64,000 nt of DNA from an uncultured Taibaiella sp. Its GTDB lineage: Bacteria; Bacteroidota; Bacteroidia; Chitinophagales; Chitinophagaceae. Location of the stretch: assembly GCA_937870855.1 (NCBI GenBank), contig CALMWT010000125.1:1-64000 (forward strand), given 5' to 3'. The position numbers were made by a program, and so were the translations under genes. The notes under the pieces were generated by a model that made no database searches, had not been told where the DNA came from, and was given only the letters and a program-made list of their open reading frames with translations. Position 1 is the stretch's first letter; every line of letters begins with the position of its first letter. Shown one piece after another: positions 45,348 through 54,287 of the stretch.

Positions 45348-47624
45348 CTATATTTTGCCTTTCACAAGATTTTGAATCCTCTTCCGGTCCCCCACAATCC
45401 AAACAATGTCGTTCCTTTCAAAAAGAGTAACTGAATCAGGATTAAGAATGCGTATGTTTTTGCGTTCAATTCCTATTATCAGTCCATTGGTAAGCTCCCG
45501 CACGCCCGACTCACGTATTGTCTTTCCTGCGAGCTGGGTGTAGTCGTCCACTTTTATTTTTTGCAGCACTATGTCGCGTACATCTGTAAGCTGTGTCTCT
45601 AATACTTCCACAGCTTCAAAAACCGATCGGAACATGTGCATTTGTTCTTCCGTTGCAATAATTCCGACAGTATCGAAGGGCAATAGTTTATTGTGTCGTC
45701 CCGGTGCATGAATGATTTTATCACCCCGTTTTATGTAAGCGATATTTATCCCGTACTGCTCGCGCCAGGCTAATTCCGAAAGGGTTTTTCCAACAAAAGT
45801 GGCATGTGGATTTACCTCTGCATCAGTAATGTAGGCATGCCAGGGAGTAAGCTCAGTTTGCAATTGCTCGTTAGACTGTAACATTTCTGCTGCAAGAGCA
45901 TCCTTCGATGCGGCAGCGCTTTCCCGTGCATTAAGATTGCTGAGAAAACGTGTTTCGATGTGCTTGTAAAACTGTTGTAGCCTTTTTGAAAAAAGATAAA
46001 GAATGATAACTGTGGCGGGCAATACAAAAAGAATTGCGATACTGGCAGAAAACAATCTGTCCACAAGCAATCCGATAAAGGCAATACCAACTAAAAAACG
46101 CAGCACCTCCAACATTAGCATGGGTCCACGATTGTACTTTTTATCCAACCACAAAGCGCGATACGAAATAGTATCAGGGCGCTTCGCCATCAATGCCCAT
46201 AAGAACGGAGCAGCCACAATAAGAGCAATAATAAGAGCGGTAGTGCTGACTATCATTTGATTTTCGATGCGGTCTTGCAAAAAAGGAACCAGAAATCTGA
46301 TGGTAAGTAACACCAATCCCAACAACAAAATACCATTGGTTGCCACGATTTTCATGTACGCTCCCAATACGTTTTTCCAATGGCTTTCTGTGCCAATATT
46401 TTGCGTACTCAGCGAGTAATTATTAAGTGCAGTAATAAGCTTTTCTGGAAGAATTTTTACCAATACCCGATATGCAGGCTCAGAAAATTTAATGAGGTAA
46501 GGAGTAGTGAAAGTAGTGATGGCAGAAGCACCCACTGCAACGGGAAACAGAAACGGACTTATTACTCCGAGACTTAGTCCCAGCGTTGCCACAATAAACG
46601 CAAATTCACCAATCTGTGCCATACTCATACCCACCTGAACCGACTGCTTCAATGGTTGTCCGGAAAGGACAGCACCAAGTGTAGTGCTAAACAACTTACC
46701 AAAGAGTGTAAGAAATGTAACAATAATTACCGGCCATTTATACTCCATAATCGTCTGCGGATCTATAAGCATTCCCACAGAAATAAAGAACACTGCACCG
46801 AATAAATCTTTTACCGGTTTTATAACATGCTCCACCTTTTCTGCCGAAGTAGTTTCTGCAATTATAGAACCCATAATGAACGCTCCCAGTTCTGCTGAAA
46901 AACCAACTTGGGTAGCCAGTACCACCATGCCGAGGCATAAGCCGATGGACAATATCAAGAGGTTTTCATCGTCCATCAATTTCCTGTTTCTTTTAAGAAA
47001 ACTTGGCAATAGAAAAATGCCCATGATGAACCAAAGCGCCAGAAAGAACAATAATTTCAGAACGGTCATTAGCAATTCCATTCCTTCAAAAGCCTGGCTT
47101 ACGGCCATTGTGGAAAGCAACACCATGAGGAGAATAACCACAATATCTTCCACTACAAGTACCCCAAAAACTATTCTTGCATATTGCTGCGTTTTTACTC
47201 CCAGTTCATCGAACGCACGAATGATAATAGTAGTGGAGGAACTGGCAAGCATACCTCCAAGAAACAGGCTGTCCATAGTGGACCATCCCATAAGTTTTCC
47301 GGTGAAGTACCCCATTATGGTAATGAAAATTATTTCTACAAACGCGGTGATAGATGCTGTGCCTCCAACCCGCATCAGTTTTTTAAAGCTGAATTCCAGA
47401 CCGAGACTAAAAAGAAGAAATATAACTCCTATCTCTGCCAGCGTTTTTACATTTTCTCTATCTGCAACAGTGGGTGTGATAGACAAATGAGGCCCAACCA
47501 AAAAACCCGCAATAATGTATCCTAAAACAAGGGGCTGTTTGATCCGCTTAAAGATCAAAGTGGTGAAGGCTCCTGTCATCAGGATTAGCGCTAAATCTTC
47601 AATTAACTTTGGTAAGTGTCCCAT
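45348..47624 (-). CDS. CPA2-family cation/proton antiporter with two TrkA_C domains
   Basis: Predicted 758 aa from the ATG at 47624; an in-frame TTG at 47648 is an alternative. Residues about 1–395 form the KefB/NhaP-like exchanger (about 12 helices; FLLFSLGLEFSFKKL, GGMLASSSTTIIIRAFDELG). Further helices follow at about 430–550, and two TrkA_C ligand domains lie at about 600–680 and 690–758 (AGKTIRESGVRELTNGLIIG). There is no TrkA_N nucleotide-binding domain. It should exchange K+ or Na+ for protons at the inner membrane, gated by a small ligand. It is divergent from the universal stress protein gene. Confidence 0.88.
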   Translation of the reverse strand: MGHLPKLIEDLALILMTGAFTTLIFKRIKQPLVLGYIIAGFLVGPHLSITPTVADRENVKTLAEIGVIFLLFSLGLEFSFKKLMRVGGTASITAFVEIIFITIMGYFTGKLMGWSTMDSLFLGGMLASSSTTIIIRAFDELGVKTQQYARIVFGVLVVEDIVVILLMVLLSTMAVSQAFEGMELLMTVLKLLFFLALWFIMGIFLLPSFLKRNRKLMDDENLLILSIGLCLGMVVLATQVGFSAELGAFIMGSIIAETTSAEKVEHVIKPVKDLFGAVFFISVGMLIDPQTIMEYKWPVIIVTFLTLFGKLFSTTLGAVLSGQPLKQSVQVGMSMAQIGEFAFIVATLGLSLGVISPFLFPVAVGASAITTFTTPYLIKFSEPAYRVLVKILPEKLITALNNYSLSTQNIGTESHWKNVLGAYMKIVATNGILLLGLVLLTIRFLVPFLQDRIENQMIVSTTALIIALIVAAPFLWALMAKRPDTISYRALWLDKKYNRGPMLMLEVLRFLVGIAFIGLLVDRLFSASIAILFVLPATVIILYLFSKRLQQFYKHIETRFLSNLNARESAAASKDALAAEMLQSNEQLQTELTPWHAYITDAEVNPHATFVGKTLSELAWREQYGINIAYIKRGDKIIHAPGRHNKLLPFDTVGIIATEEQMHMFRSVFEAVEVLETQLTDVRDIVLQKIKVDDYTQLAGKTIRESGVRELTNGLIIGIERKNIRILNPDSVTLFERNDIVWIVGDRKRIQNLVKGKI

Positions 47625-47759
47625 ATACTCCGCCTGAAAAATTATCAATCCTATCTCGGCCGGAAATTACAAAACCATCTACGAACGGCCTGACCTCAAC
47701 CCTTTTGTTTCGGCTACGCTTTATTTGTTAGTTTGCGTTCATCACATGAAACATTTGCC

Positions 47760-48569
47760 ATGAAGAAGAGATTTATCTTACTAATTGATGTGAAGGAAGA
47801 ATCGAAGACTTTGCTGAGGTTTGCAGGAAACTGGGCAGGCAGGGTTGATGCCGAGCTTCTCATTATTCAACAGGTCTATTCTATGGCACCCGGCATTGGT
47901 GAGGGAGAAATTCGCAGCAAAATAAAAAGACACGAACGGGAAAAGGCGCTCACCGAACTTACAGACTTTGTAGCCAACGAACTTGATACGTCTGTAACCG
48001 TTCGCTTTTATGTAACTACAGGAAGTCTTGAAATTGCCATCCACAAGCTACACACCTCTCAAATGCTCGACATCATTTTTGTGGGTATGAAAAATAAAAG
48101 CTGGCTGGAACGTCTGTTTTTTCAAAGTACCGCCATCAGACTTTATCAGGAGGTAAAAAAACCGATAGTGGTCTTGCCGCTCGATTGTGAGTCGAACGAT
48201 TTTGATTGCGTACAAATTGCAGTTACTCCCAGGTTTCCGGTAAATGAAGAAGCTTTGCGGCAAGTGCTTTCTGTAACCGCAGCATTTGGAAAAAAAGTCA
48301 TTTTGTTTTCGGTACTAAAACCCCACGAATCTGATGAAGAAGTAACAGTATATTTAAACTTACTTCTCCAAATATTTCCAGAATATGCACTTAGCTATGA
48401 GATTGTGCGAAATGAAGATGTGGTGCGGGGAATAACAAAGCAGATTGAAACAGGTAACGGATTATTGATCGTTCAAAAAGGTTCAAGAGAATTTAGTGAC
48501 TACTTCCGCTCCTACATTGTAGAAGATCTGATCCAATTATCCAAAGCTCCTGTAGTAATATTGCCCTAA
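47760..48569 (+). CDS. Universal stress protein (two-domain type)
   Basis: Predicted 269 aa from the ATG at 47760. Two UspA-like halves are visible: KRFILLIDVKEESKTLLRFA at the N-terminus, then KPIVVLPLD in the middle and SKAPVVILP at the C-terminus, each a terminal beta strand of a Usp domain. The ATP-binding G-2x-G-9x-G motif is not obvious, so ATP binding is uncertain. The gene heads a cluster with sensor kinase and Crp genes and is divergent from the antiporter gene. Confidence 0.8.
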   Translation: MKKRFILLIDVKEESKTLLRFAGNWAGRVDAELLIIQQVYSMAPGIGEGEIRSKIKRHEREKALTELTDFVANELDTSVTVRFYVTTGSLEIAIHKLHTSQMLDIIFVGMKNKSWLERLFFQSTAIRLYQEVKKPIVVLPLDCESNDFDCVQIAVTPRFPVNEEALRQVLSVTAAFGKKVILFSVLKPHESDEEVTVYLNLLLQIFPEYALSYEIVRNEDVVRGITKQIETGNGLLIVQKGSREFSDYFRSYIVEDLIQLSKAPVVILP

Positions 48570-48610
48570 CGTACTGATCTGATTTTGAAACTTCCCCACA
48601 ACCTGCATTT

Positions 48611-49768
48611 ATGAGTAAAAGACAGGAATTTGAAGCCTTATTCAACAATGCTGCCATTGGCATAATAACAGTCAATCGGGCAGGCGATATTATCTTGGTA
48701 AACGAGTTTGCACTGAAGCAATTTGACTATTTGCACGATGAAATAATCGGCAAGAAAATAGAAGTGCTTATACCATCGCGCTACAAAACACGCCACGAAA
48801 AACATCGGACAGAATATTACGGAGATAGCCCTCACAGCCGACCCATGGGAAGTGGGATGGATCTGTTTGCAGTAAAAAAAGACGGGCGCGAATTTCCCGT
48901 TGAAGTAAGCCTTAGTACCTATAAAACTGACGAAGGAATGTTTGCCATTGCATTTGTCAGCGATATAAGTATTCGAAAACAATCGGAAAACGAACTGGTA
49001 AAACTGAATGCCGAACTCGAACAGAAAGTAACAGAAAGAACCCAATCGTTGTCGGAGGCGCTGGAAAAAGAAAAGGAACTGAACGAATTAAAATCCCGTT
49101 TTGTTTCGATGGCATCTCATGAATTCAGAACACCGCTCAGCACCATTCTCTCCTCTGCATACCTACTCGCCAAGTATCATCAAACAGAAGATCAGCCAAA
49201 ACGCGATCGTCATATTCAGCGTATCGTATCGTCCGTAAATACACTCAACGATATTTTGAACGATTTTCTTTCTGTTGGAAAGATTGAAGAAGGAAAGATA
49301 CAAGTGCGCTATTCGGAATTAGATACAGAGCAGTTTATTGCAGCCATCATTGCCGAGTTGCAAACTATCATCCGACCGGGACAGGAAATAAATTATTCCC
49401 ACCAGGGCGAAAAACATTTCATTTTGGATGCGACTTTGTTGAAACATATTGTGATGAACCTGGTTTCTAATGCTATCAAATTCTCGCCTGAAAACACTGC
49501 TATCGAAGTAACGACAACCTGCATGAAACATCAGATGAGCTTATCGGTAAAAGATAGGGGCGTGGGTATATCGAAGGAAGATCAGCAGCATTTGTTTGAG
49601 CGTTTTTTCAGAGGAGAAAATGTTACTAATATTCAGGGAACCGGACTGGGATTGCACATAGTTGCCAAATATGCCGAGTTGATGAACGGCATAATAGAAT
49701 ACAATAGCGAACTCGACAATGGAACCGAATTCATTATTACTTTTAAAGAAAAAACGGAACAGGAATGA
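48611..49768 (+). CDS. Soluble PAS-domain sensor histidine kinase
   Basis: Predicted 385 aa with no membrane helix. A PAS domain occupies about 1–125 (FNNAAIGIITVNRAGDIILV, SDISIRKQSE), a coiled-coil linker about 130–160, a HisKA domain with the phospho-acceptor His in MASHEFRTPLSTIL near 175–180 and a HATPase_c domain (IVMNLVSNAIKFSPEN, DRGVGISKED, GTGLGLHIVAKY). It phosphorylates the receiver–Crp fusion whose ATG overlaps its TGA (ATGA). The cytoplasmic PAS suggests sensing an internal signal such as redox state, oxygen or NO; no heme-binding His can be assigned by eye. Confidence 0.92.
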   Translation: MSKRQEFEALFNNAAIGIITVNRAGDIILVNEFALKQFDYLHDEIIGKKIEVLIPSRYKTRHEKHRTEYYGDSPHSRPMGSGMDLFAVKKDGREFPVEVSLSTYKTDEGMFAIAFVSDISIRKQSENELVKLNAELEQKVTERTQSLSEALEKEKELNELKSRFVSMASHEFRTPLSTILSSAYLLAKYHQTEDQPKRDRHIQRIVSSVNTLNDILNDFLSVGKIEEGKIQVRYSELDTEQFIAAIIAELQTIIRPGQEINYSHQGEKHFILDATLLKHIVMNLVSNAIKFSPENTAIEVTTTCMKHQMSLSVKDRGVGISKEDQQHLFERFFRGENVTNIQGTGLGLHIVAKYAELMNGIIEYNSELDNGTEFIITFKEKTEQE

Positions 49769-50820
49769 AAACCATTTTGCTAATTGAAGACAATGAAAAT
49801 ATAAGAGAGAATATGAGCGAGATTATGGAACTCGCCAATTACAAAGTATTGACTGCTCCGGATGGCAAACAAGGAATTGAACTTGCCGTAACACACACAC
49901 CCGACATAATAGTATGCGATATCATGATGCCGGTACTTGACGGGTATGGGGTAATACACATGCTTCAAAAAAATGAAAAAACACGAAACATACCTTTCAT
50001 CTTTCTAACAGCTAAAGCGGAACGCGCAGAGATAAGAAAGGGAATGGAGCTTGGCGCCGATGACTATATAACCAAACCCTTTAACGGAACAGAACTGCTG
50101 AATGCGATAGAAAGCCGCATACGAAAGTCGGACATTTTAAAACAGGATATTTCACCTGATCTCAACGGATTAAATCAAATTATCAGTTCGGCAGGCGGTA
50201 AAGATTTACTGAAAGAACTGGCGCAGGACAGAACACTGAATCGCTTCAAAAAGAAACAAATCATTTATTCGGAAGGAAACCATGCGCTACGTTTATTCTA
50301 CATTGAAAAAGGAAAAGTAAAAACCTACAAAACCAATGATGATGGCAAAGAACTGGTGGTAGGCTTGTTTAATGAAGGAGATTTCTTCGGCTATCTTGCC
50401 CTGCTTGAGGGCACTTCTTACAAAGAAACAGCAGAAGCAATTGAGGAAGCGGAAATAGCTTCTATTCCAAAAGAAGAATTCGACCAGTTGGTAAACAGCA
50501 ACCGGGATGTGATGCAAAAATTCATTCAGTTACTTGCCAAAAACGTGACTGAAAAAGAACGCCAATTACTAAATATCGCTTACAACTCTTTGCGCAAAAA
50601 AGTAGCAGATGCACTGGTAGCGTTGAACAAAAAATACAAAGGCGAAAACAGCAATTACGTTATTGATATCAGCAGAGAAAACCTCGCAACAATTGCAGGC
50701 ACTGCAAAGGAAAGTTTGATAAGAACGCTCAGCGATTTTAAAGATGAAAAGCTCATAGACATAAAAGGCGGAGACATCACCATCTTAAACGAAAAGAAAC
50801 TGGAAAATATGCTGAACTAG
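49765..50820 (+). CDS. Response regulator fused to a Crp/Fnr-type regulator
   Basis: Predicted 351 aa. Residues 1–125 are a CheY-like receiver with the phospho-acceptor Asp near 52 (DIIVCDIMMPVLDGYG) and Lys in DDYITKPF. Residues about 150–260 form a cNMP-binding-like domain (FYIEKGKVKTYKTNDDGKEL, FFGYLALL) and about 275–345 a Crp-type helix-turn-helix (ISRENLATIAGTAKESLIRT). Phosphorylation likely replaces or joins small-molecule control of Crp DNA binding. It overlaps the PAS kinase by 4 bases and is 31 bases from the stop of a second, convergent Crp-like gene. Confidence 0.92.
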   Translation: MKTILLIEDNENIRENMSEIMELANYKVLTAPDGKQGIELAVTHTPDIIVCDIMMPVLDGYGVIHMLQKNEKTRNIPFIFLTAKAERAEIRKGMELGADDYITKPFNGTELLNAIESRIRKSDILKQDISPDLNGLNQIISSAGGKDLLKELAQDRTLNRFKKKQIIYSEGNHALRLFYIEKGKVKTYKTNDDGKELVVGLFNEGDFFGYLALLEGTSYKETAEAIEEAEIASIPKEEFDQLVNSNRDVMQKFIQLLAKNVTEKERQLLNIAYNSLRKKVADALVALNKKYKGENSNYVIDISRENLATIAGTAKESLIRTLSDFKDEKLIDIKGGDITILNEKKLENMLN

Positions 50821-50851
50821 CGTGAAAGTCAGCAGCAGTTTACACACCTAA

Positions 50852-51589
50852 TTAGTAAACAGCATATTCACTTTGATAGCACCGGGATGCCTTTATCAAT
50901 ACCGGCATATTTGTGATTTTTATTTTTTTTCCGCAGAAAGCTACCACGCCTTCATGCTTCAATTCAGACAGTAAGCGTATTGCTGTTTCTGTGGCTGTGC
51001 CTACAAGGTCGGCGATCTCCTCTCTTGTCAGCGCTATATTGATAGTTGCATTATCCTCCTCAAGCCCATAAGTATTTTTCAAAAAGAGCAAAGCTTTTGC
51101 CATTCTTTCTCTCACCGGATTTTGCGCCAGTTCTGTAAGATGATCTTCTGCTTTACGGAGATCTGAAGCTAACAACCTTATAAAACTTTGCGCAAGATGA
51201 TTGTTGGATTGCAACGCTGTATTGAAAACATCTTTAGGAATGAAGCAGATATTAGTGTCTTCAATAGCCACCGCCGTGGCGTTGTATTTTTCGTTGCAAA
51301 AAAGTGCGCGGTAACCGATAATATTTCCCGCCTTCGCCATACGAACTATTTGCATTTTTCCCTCGTCCCCACTTCGTTCCAGTTTTACCTTGCCGTCATC
51401 AATGCAATAAACACCAAGCGGATAATTTCCTTCATTGAAAATGTGTTGTCCCTTTTTGAAAACAAGGCAGGACTTGTGTTCATCAAACAATTGCAATTCC
51501 ACTGCTGTAAGACAAGAAAAAATAGACTGGTGCATTACATCGCATTCTGGTAATACTGTCTCCCGCAAATACTTGTATGACTTTCTCAC
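50852..51589 (-). CDS. Crp/Fnr-family transcriptional regulator
   Basis: Predicted 245 aa from a GTG at 51589; an internal ATG at 51535 is an alternative start. A cNMP-binding-like domain (about 30–150; GVYCIDDGKVKLERSG, IIGYRALFCN) and a Crp helix-turn-helix (about 165–230; LTREEIADLVGTATETAIRL) are clear. N-terminal Cys residues (PECDVMHQSIFSC) do not match the CxxC spacing of Fnr Fe–S clusters. The upstream intergenic region has three TGAT-N4-RTCA motifs, consistent with autoregulation and control of the divergent fasciclin gene. Confidence 0.9.
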   Translation of the reverse strand: MRKSYKYLRETVLPECDVMHQSIFSCLTAVELQLFDEHKSCLVFKKGQHIFNEGNYPLGVYCIDDGKVKLERSGDEGKMQIVRMAKAGNIIGYRALFCNEKYNATAVAIEDTNICFIPKDVFNTALQSNNHLAQSFIRLLASDLRKAEDHLTELAQNPVRERMAKALLFLKNTYGLEEDNATINIALTREEIADLVGTATETAIRLLSELKHEGVVAFCGKKIKITNMPVLIKASRCYQSEYAVY

Positions 51590-51647
51590 GTTGTAGAATT
51601 TGTAGCAAAACTATGCAGCGTATAAGCAGCAATCGGTAAAGGCAAAC

Positions 51648-51659
51648 TGATGTTCGTCA
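51648..51659. promoter_or_regulatory. Putative Crp/Fnr-type operator 1
   Basis: TGATGTTCGTCA, centre about 51653.5, flanked by C and G (CTGA…TCAG). It lies 59 bases upstream of the crp start. One of four sites sharing TGAT-N4-RTCA. Confidence 0.5.
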
Positions 51660-51669
51660 GGTGGGCGTA

Positions 51670-51681
51670 TGATGGTTGTCA
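51670..51681. promoter_or_regulatory. Putative Crp/Fnr-type operator 2
   Basis: TGATGGTTGTCA, 22 bases (two helical turns) from operator 1 in the same intergenic region. Confidence 0.5.
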
Positions 51682-51729
51682 GTTTCTTAAAAAAATGCAA
51701 ACGGAAATCAGGCAAAAAAGTGTTCTTTA

Positions 51730-51741
51730 TGATGCACATCA
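51730..51741. promoter_or_regulatory. Putative Crp/Fnr-type operator 3
   Basis: TGATGCACATCA inside the larger palindrome ATGATG-CA-CATCAT (51729–51742). It lies 55 bases before the fasciclin ATG; a TAGTTTTA box about 25 bases downstream would place it near -41. Confidence 0.55.
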
Positions 51742-51795
51742 TCTTTTCATCTGTCACCAAAAGATAGTTTTACATGCACACAAAAAACATTTCAA

Positions 51796-52353
51796 ATGAA
51801 GAAGCTTTCATTAATCGCCACAATTGCATTTGCAACAATTGTAGTTAGTTGTTCAGAAAACAAAACTGCTACACAAGAAAATGAAGTCACTCAGACCGAA
51901 AACTCAACTGCTGGTCAGTCTGGTGTACAGGATGACGTAAGCCAGAAAAACATTGTACAGGCTGCAATGGGTAGTAAAGATCACTCCACTCTTGTAGCAG
52001 CAGTTAAGCAAGCAGAACTTGTAGATGCCCTTAGCAATGCCGGTCCATTTACAGTTTTTGCTCCGGTAAATGCAGCTTTCGATGCACTGCCCGCAGGTAC
52101 TGTGGACGATTTGATGAAGAATGAGAATAAGGAAAAACTCACTGACATCTTACAATACCATGTTTCAATTGGTGTTTTTAAAGAAGAAATGCTTCAGGAA
52201 GGACAAAGCATCGGGCAGGCAAATGGCAGCAACATTACCATTAGTAAAAAGGACGGTCAGATAGTGGTAAACGGAAAAGCTAAAGTGCTCGCGGCTATTC
52301 CGGTTTCTAACGGACTTATTTATGCAATAGATCAGGTATTGTTGCCTCAATAA
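51796..52353 (+). CDS. Fasciclin-domain lipoprotein
   Basis: Predicted 185 aa. A lipoprotein signal ends at IVVSCSEN (Cys near 19). A low-complexity Thr/Glu linker is followed by one fasciclin (FAS1) domain (about 55–185) with the H1 motif GPFTVFAPVNAAFDAL and the C-terminal NGLIYAIDQVLLP. FAS1 domains mediate surface adhesion and are often near respiratory genes in Bacteroidota. It is followed by a strong terminator and preceded by a putative Crp-type operator. Confidence 0.92.
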   Translation: MKKLSLIATIAFATIVVSCSENKTATQENEVTQTENSTAGQSGVQDDVSQKNIVQAAMGSKDHSTLVAAVKQAELVDALSNAGPFTVFAPVNAAFDALPAGTVDDLMKNENKEKLTDILQYHVSIGVFKEEMLQEGQSIGQANGSNITISKKDGQIVVNGKAKVLAAIPVSNGLIYAIDQVLLPQ

Positions 52354-52379
52354 TAAAAATTGGTTTTTAATGGTTATTC

Positions 52380-52409
52380 AAAAGGCTCCTCTTTCGCGGG
52401 GAGCCTTTT
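52380..52409 (+). terminator. Rho-independent terminator after fasciclin gene
   Basis: AAAAGGCTCC pairs with GGAGCCTTTT across a 10-base loop; the 3' arm itself supplies the T-run. Confidence 0.85.
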
Positions 52410-52446
52410 CGATTTACATCACTTTGACATCCATCAGTCTTGCTTA

Positions 52447-52458
52447 TGATTTTTGTCA
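52447..52458. promoter_or_regulatory. Putative Crp/Fnr-type operator 4, upstream of norC
   Basis: TGATTTTTGTCA within TATGATTTTTGTCATA (52445–52460), 44 bases before the norC GTG. The same motif occurs three times upstream of crp and the fasciclin gene. Confidence 0.5.
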
Positions 52459-52502
52459 TAGTCTGCGCAAGCATTTCTAAGGAGTTTTGACATTGATAAA
52501 GC

Positions 52503-52898
52503 GTGAGAAAGATCCTTCTGATATTGTCTGTTGTTTTTGCACTGTATTCGTTCGCCGTGTATGCTTTCAGCGATGTGCAAAGAAAAAACAAACCATCAGA
52601 TGAAGTGACCGCCGGTTGGAAAACATGGCAGGAAAAAAATTGCCAGAGTTGCCATCAGCTTTATGGACTTGGCGGCTACATGGGACCCGACCTTACCAAC
52701 ACGGCTTCCGATAAAGGAAAGGAATACATGCGCAGCTTTATTCGATATGGAACCGGAAAAATGCCCAACTTTCATTTGAATGAGCAAGAAGTAAACGAGT
52801 TGCTTGCATTCCTTAGTTGGGTAGATAAATCCGGTCGTTCTAAAGTAGCTGATTCGCTTGTACACTGGACTGGAAGTTATAGGATATCGAAACGATGA
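52503..52898 (+). CDS. norC: NorC-like membrane-anchored cytochrome c
   Basis: Predicted 131 aa from a GTG at 52503. One N-terminal membrane anchor (about 3–21) precedes a cytochrome c domain with heme site KNCQSCHQLYGLGG near residue 46–59 and a distal Met in GTGKMPNFHL near 85–94. It is expected to deliver electrons to the NorB-like subunit from the periplasmic side. It overlaps norB by 4 bases (ATGA). The naming follows the gene pair; see the NorB entry for the caution about active-site residues. Confidence 0.85.
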   Translation: MRKILLILSVVFALYSFAVYAFSDVQRKNKPSDEVTAGWKTWQEKNCQSCHQLYGLGGYMGPDLTNTASDKGKEYMRSFIRYGTGKMPNFHLNEQEVNELLAFLSWVDKSGRSKVADSLVHWTGSYRISKR

Positions 52899-54286
52899 GT
52901 AGGAGTCATAAAATATTTATAGGCTTTGCGCTTGCCCTGTTGTTGACCACATTGTTCTTCGGCATGATCGCTTCATTTGCATTTCTGTATCCTGAAGTTT
53001 ACAACAAATATTTACCGTTTTATCAGTTGCGGCCCATGCACGTTTCCGCTGCATTATTCTGGATTATTACGGGCGCAACTGCGGGAATTCTTCACTTCAA
53101 AAAAGATGTATTTCAGGCAAAAGAAACAACATCTGAAAAAGTTTTTATTTACCTGTGGATTGCAACCGTAGTGAGCATTTTTATCTTTTATGCCTTTAAA
53201 AAATTCGGAGGAAGAGAATATTGGGAGTTCCCTCCTTTTTTAGGTATTCCTATTCTTATTGCATGGCTAAGTTTGATGTTTGGATATTTCCAAGCATGGA
53301 CTAAGCGAACAAAAAATCCGCCTTTGTATGTATGGCAATGGTCAACGGGTATTGTCTTCTTCCTCATTACTTTCCTCGAGCAAAACCTTTATCAGATTCC
53401 CTGGTTTCGACAATCATTTCTTACAGAAATAACAATACAGTGGAAATCTAACGGAGCAATGGTAGGTGCGTGGAATCAAATGATTTACGGTACAGCCTTG
53501 TTTATAATGACACGCATACTGGGTGATGAAAGCGTTGCCATTTCCAAACGTGCATTCGCATTTTACTTTATCGGTCTCACCAATCTGATGCTCAACTGGG
53601 GACACCATATTTATAATCTTCCCGCCACATCTTTTATCCGCCATACTGCCTATGCTGTAAGCATGACCGAGTGGATAATTTTCATAGCTATCTGCATGGA
53701 TTTCAGGAGCAAGTTGAGTGAGGCCCGCAAGTTTAAACATCTGATTGCGCACCGCTTTATGATGTATGCAGAGTTTTGGGTCTATCTCAATCTGTTTCTT
53801 GCATTGCTCATGAGTATTCCCGCCATCAACCGTTACACTCATGGCACACACATAACGGTGGCACATGCAATGGGTGCAACCATCGGCATCAACACAATGA
53901 TTTTATTGGGATCTTTAGGCTACATTTTGAAAGTGGATGAGCTGCATGAAAGCAATCGAAAAATGATTTTGAAAGGATTATCAATTGCTAAGATCAGCCT
54001 TCTGGTTTTCTGGCTTGCACTTGTAGTTGCAGGTCTGCTAAAAGGCTATCGGGATGTAGCGCTGGGCATGACCAATTTTCAGGAAATGATGCAGCCCGTA
54101 ATTACATCGCTGAAAGTATTTTCATTTGCCGGAATTTCCCTTTTTGCAGGCATTGCTATTATCTGTTGGAACTATTTTATTGCGTTAAAGAAATACCACA
54201 CCCCTCCCCAAAATATTTTGATTGATAGCGCAGCTTTAAAGCTTGTGAAAAAACAGAAACTGGAACAAGTAATTGAACAAATATGA
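52895..54286 (+). CDS. norB: NorB-like heme-copper oxidoreductase with divergent ligand motifs
   Basis: Predicted 463 aa with about 12 membrane helices, the size of cNOR NorB. The low-spin heme His of TM2 is present (LRPMHVSAALFW), and so is the FeB His pair (NWGHHIYNLP). Two expected motifs differ: where cNOR has HLWVEG (FeB His and catalytic Glu) this protein shows VGAWNQMIYG, and the TM10 HAH pair reads THITVAHAMGA, giving one His and a Met. It should reduce NO to N2O with electrons from the cytochrome, or act as a divergent relative. It overlaps norC and is one base before the hemerythrin gene. Confidence 0.75.
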   Translation: MSRSHKIFIGFALALLLTTLFFGMIASFAFLYPEVYNKYLPFYQLRPMHVSAALFWIITGATAGILHFKKDVFQAKETTSEKVFIYLWIATVVSIFIFYAFKKFGGREYWEFPPFLGIPILIAWLSLMFGYFQAWTKRTKNPPLYVWQWSTGIVFFLITFLEQNLYQIPWFRQSFLTEITIQWKSNGAMVGAWNQMIYGTALFIMTRILGDESVAISKRAFAFYFIGLTNLMLNWGHHIYNLPATSFIRHTAYAVSMTEWIIFIAICMDFRSKLSEARKFKHLIAHRFMMYAEFWVYLNLFLALLMSIPAINRYTHGTHITVAHAMGATIGINTMILLGSLGYILKVDELHESNRKMILKGLSIAKISLLVFWLALVVAGLLKGYRDVALGMTNFQEMMQPVITSLKVFSFAGISLFAGIAIICWNYFIALKKYHTPPQNILIDSAALKLVKKQKLEQVIEQI

Positions 54287-54287
54287 C

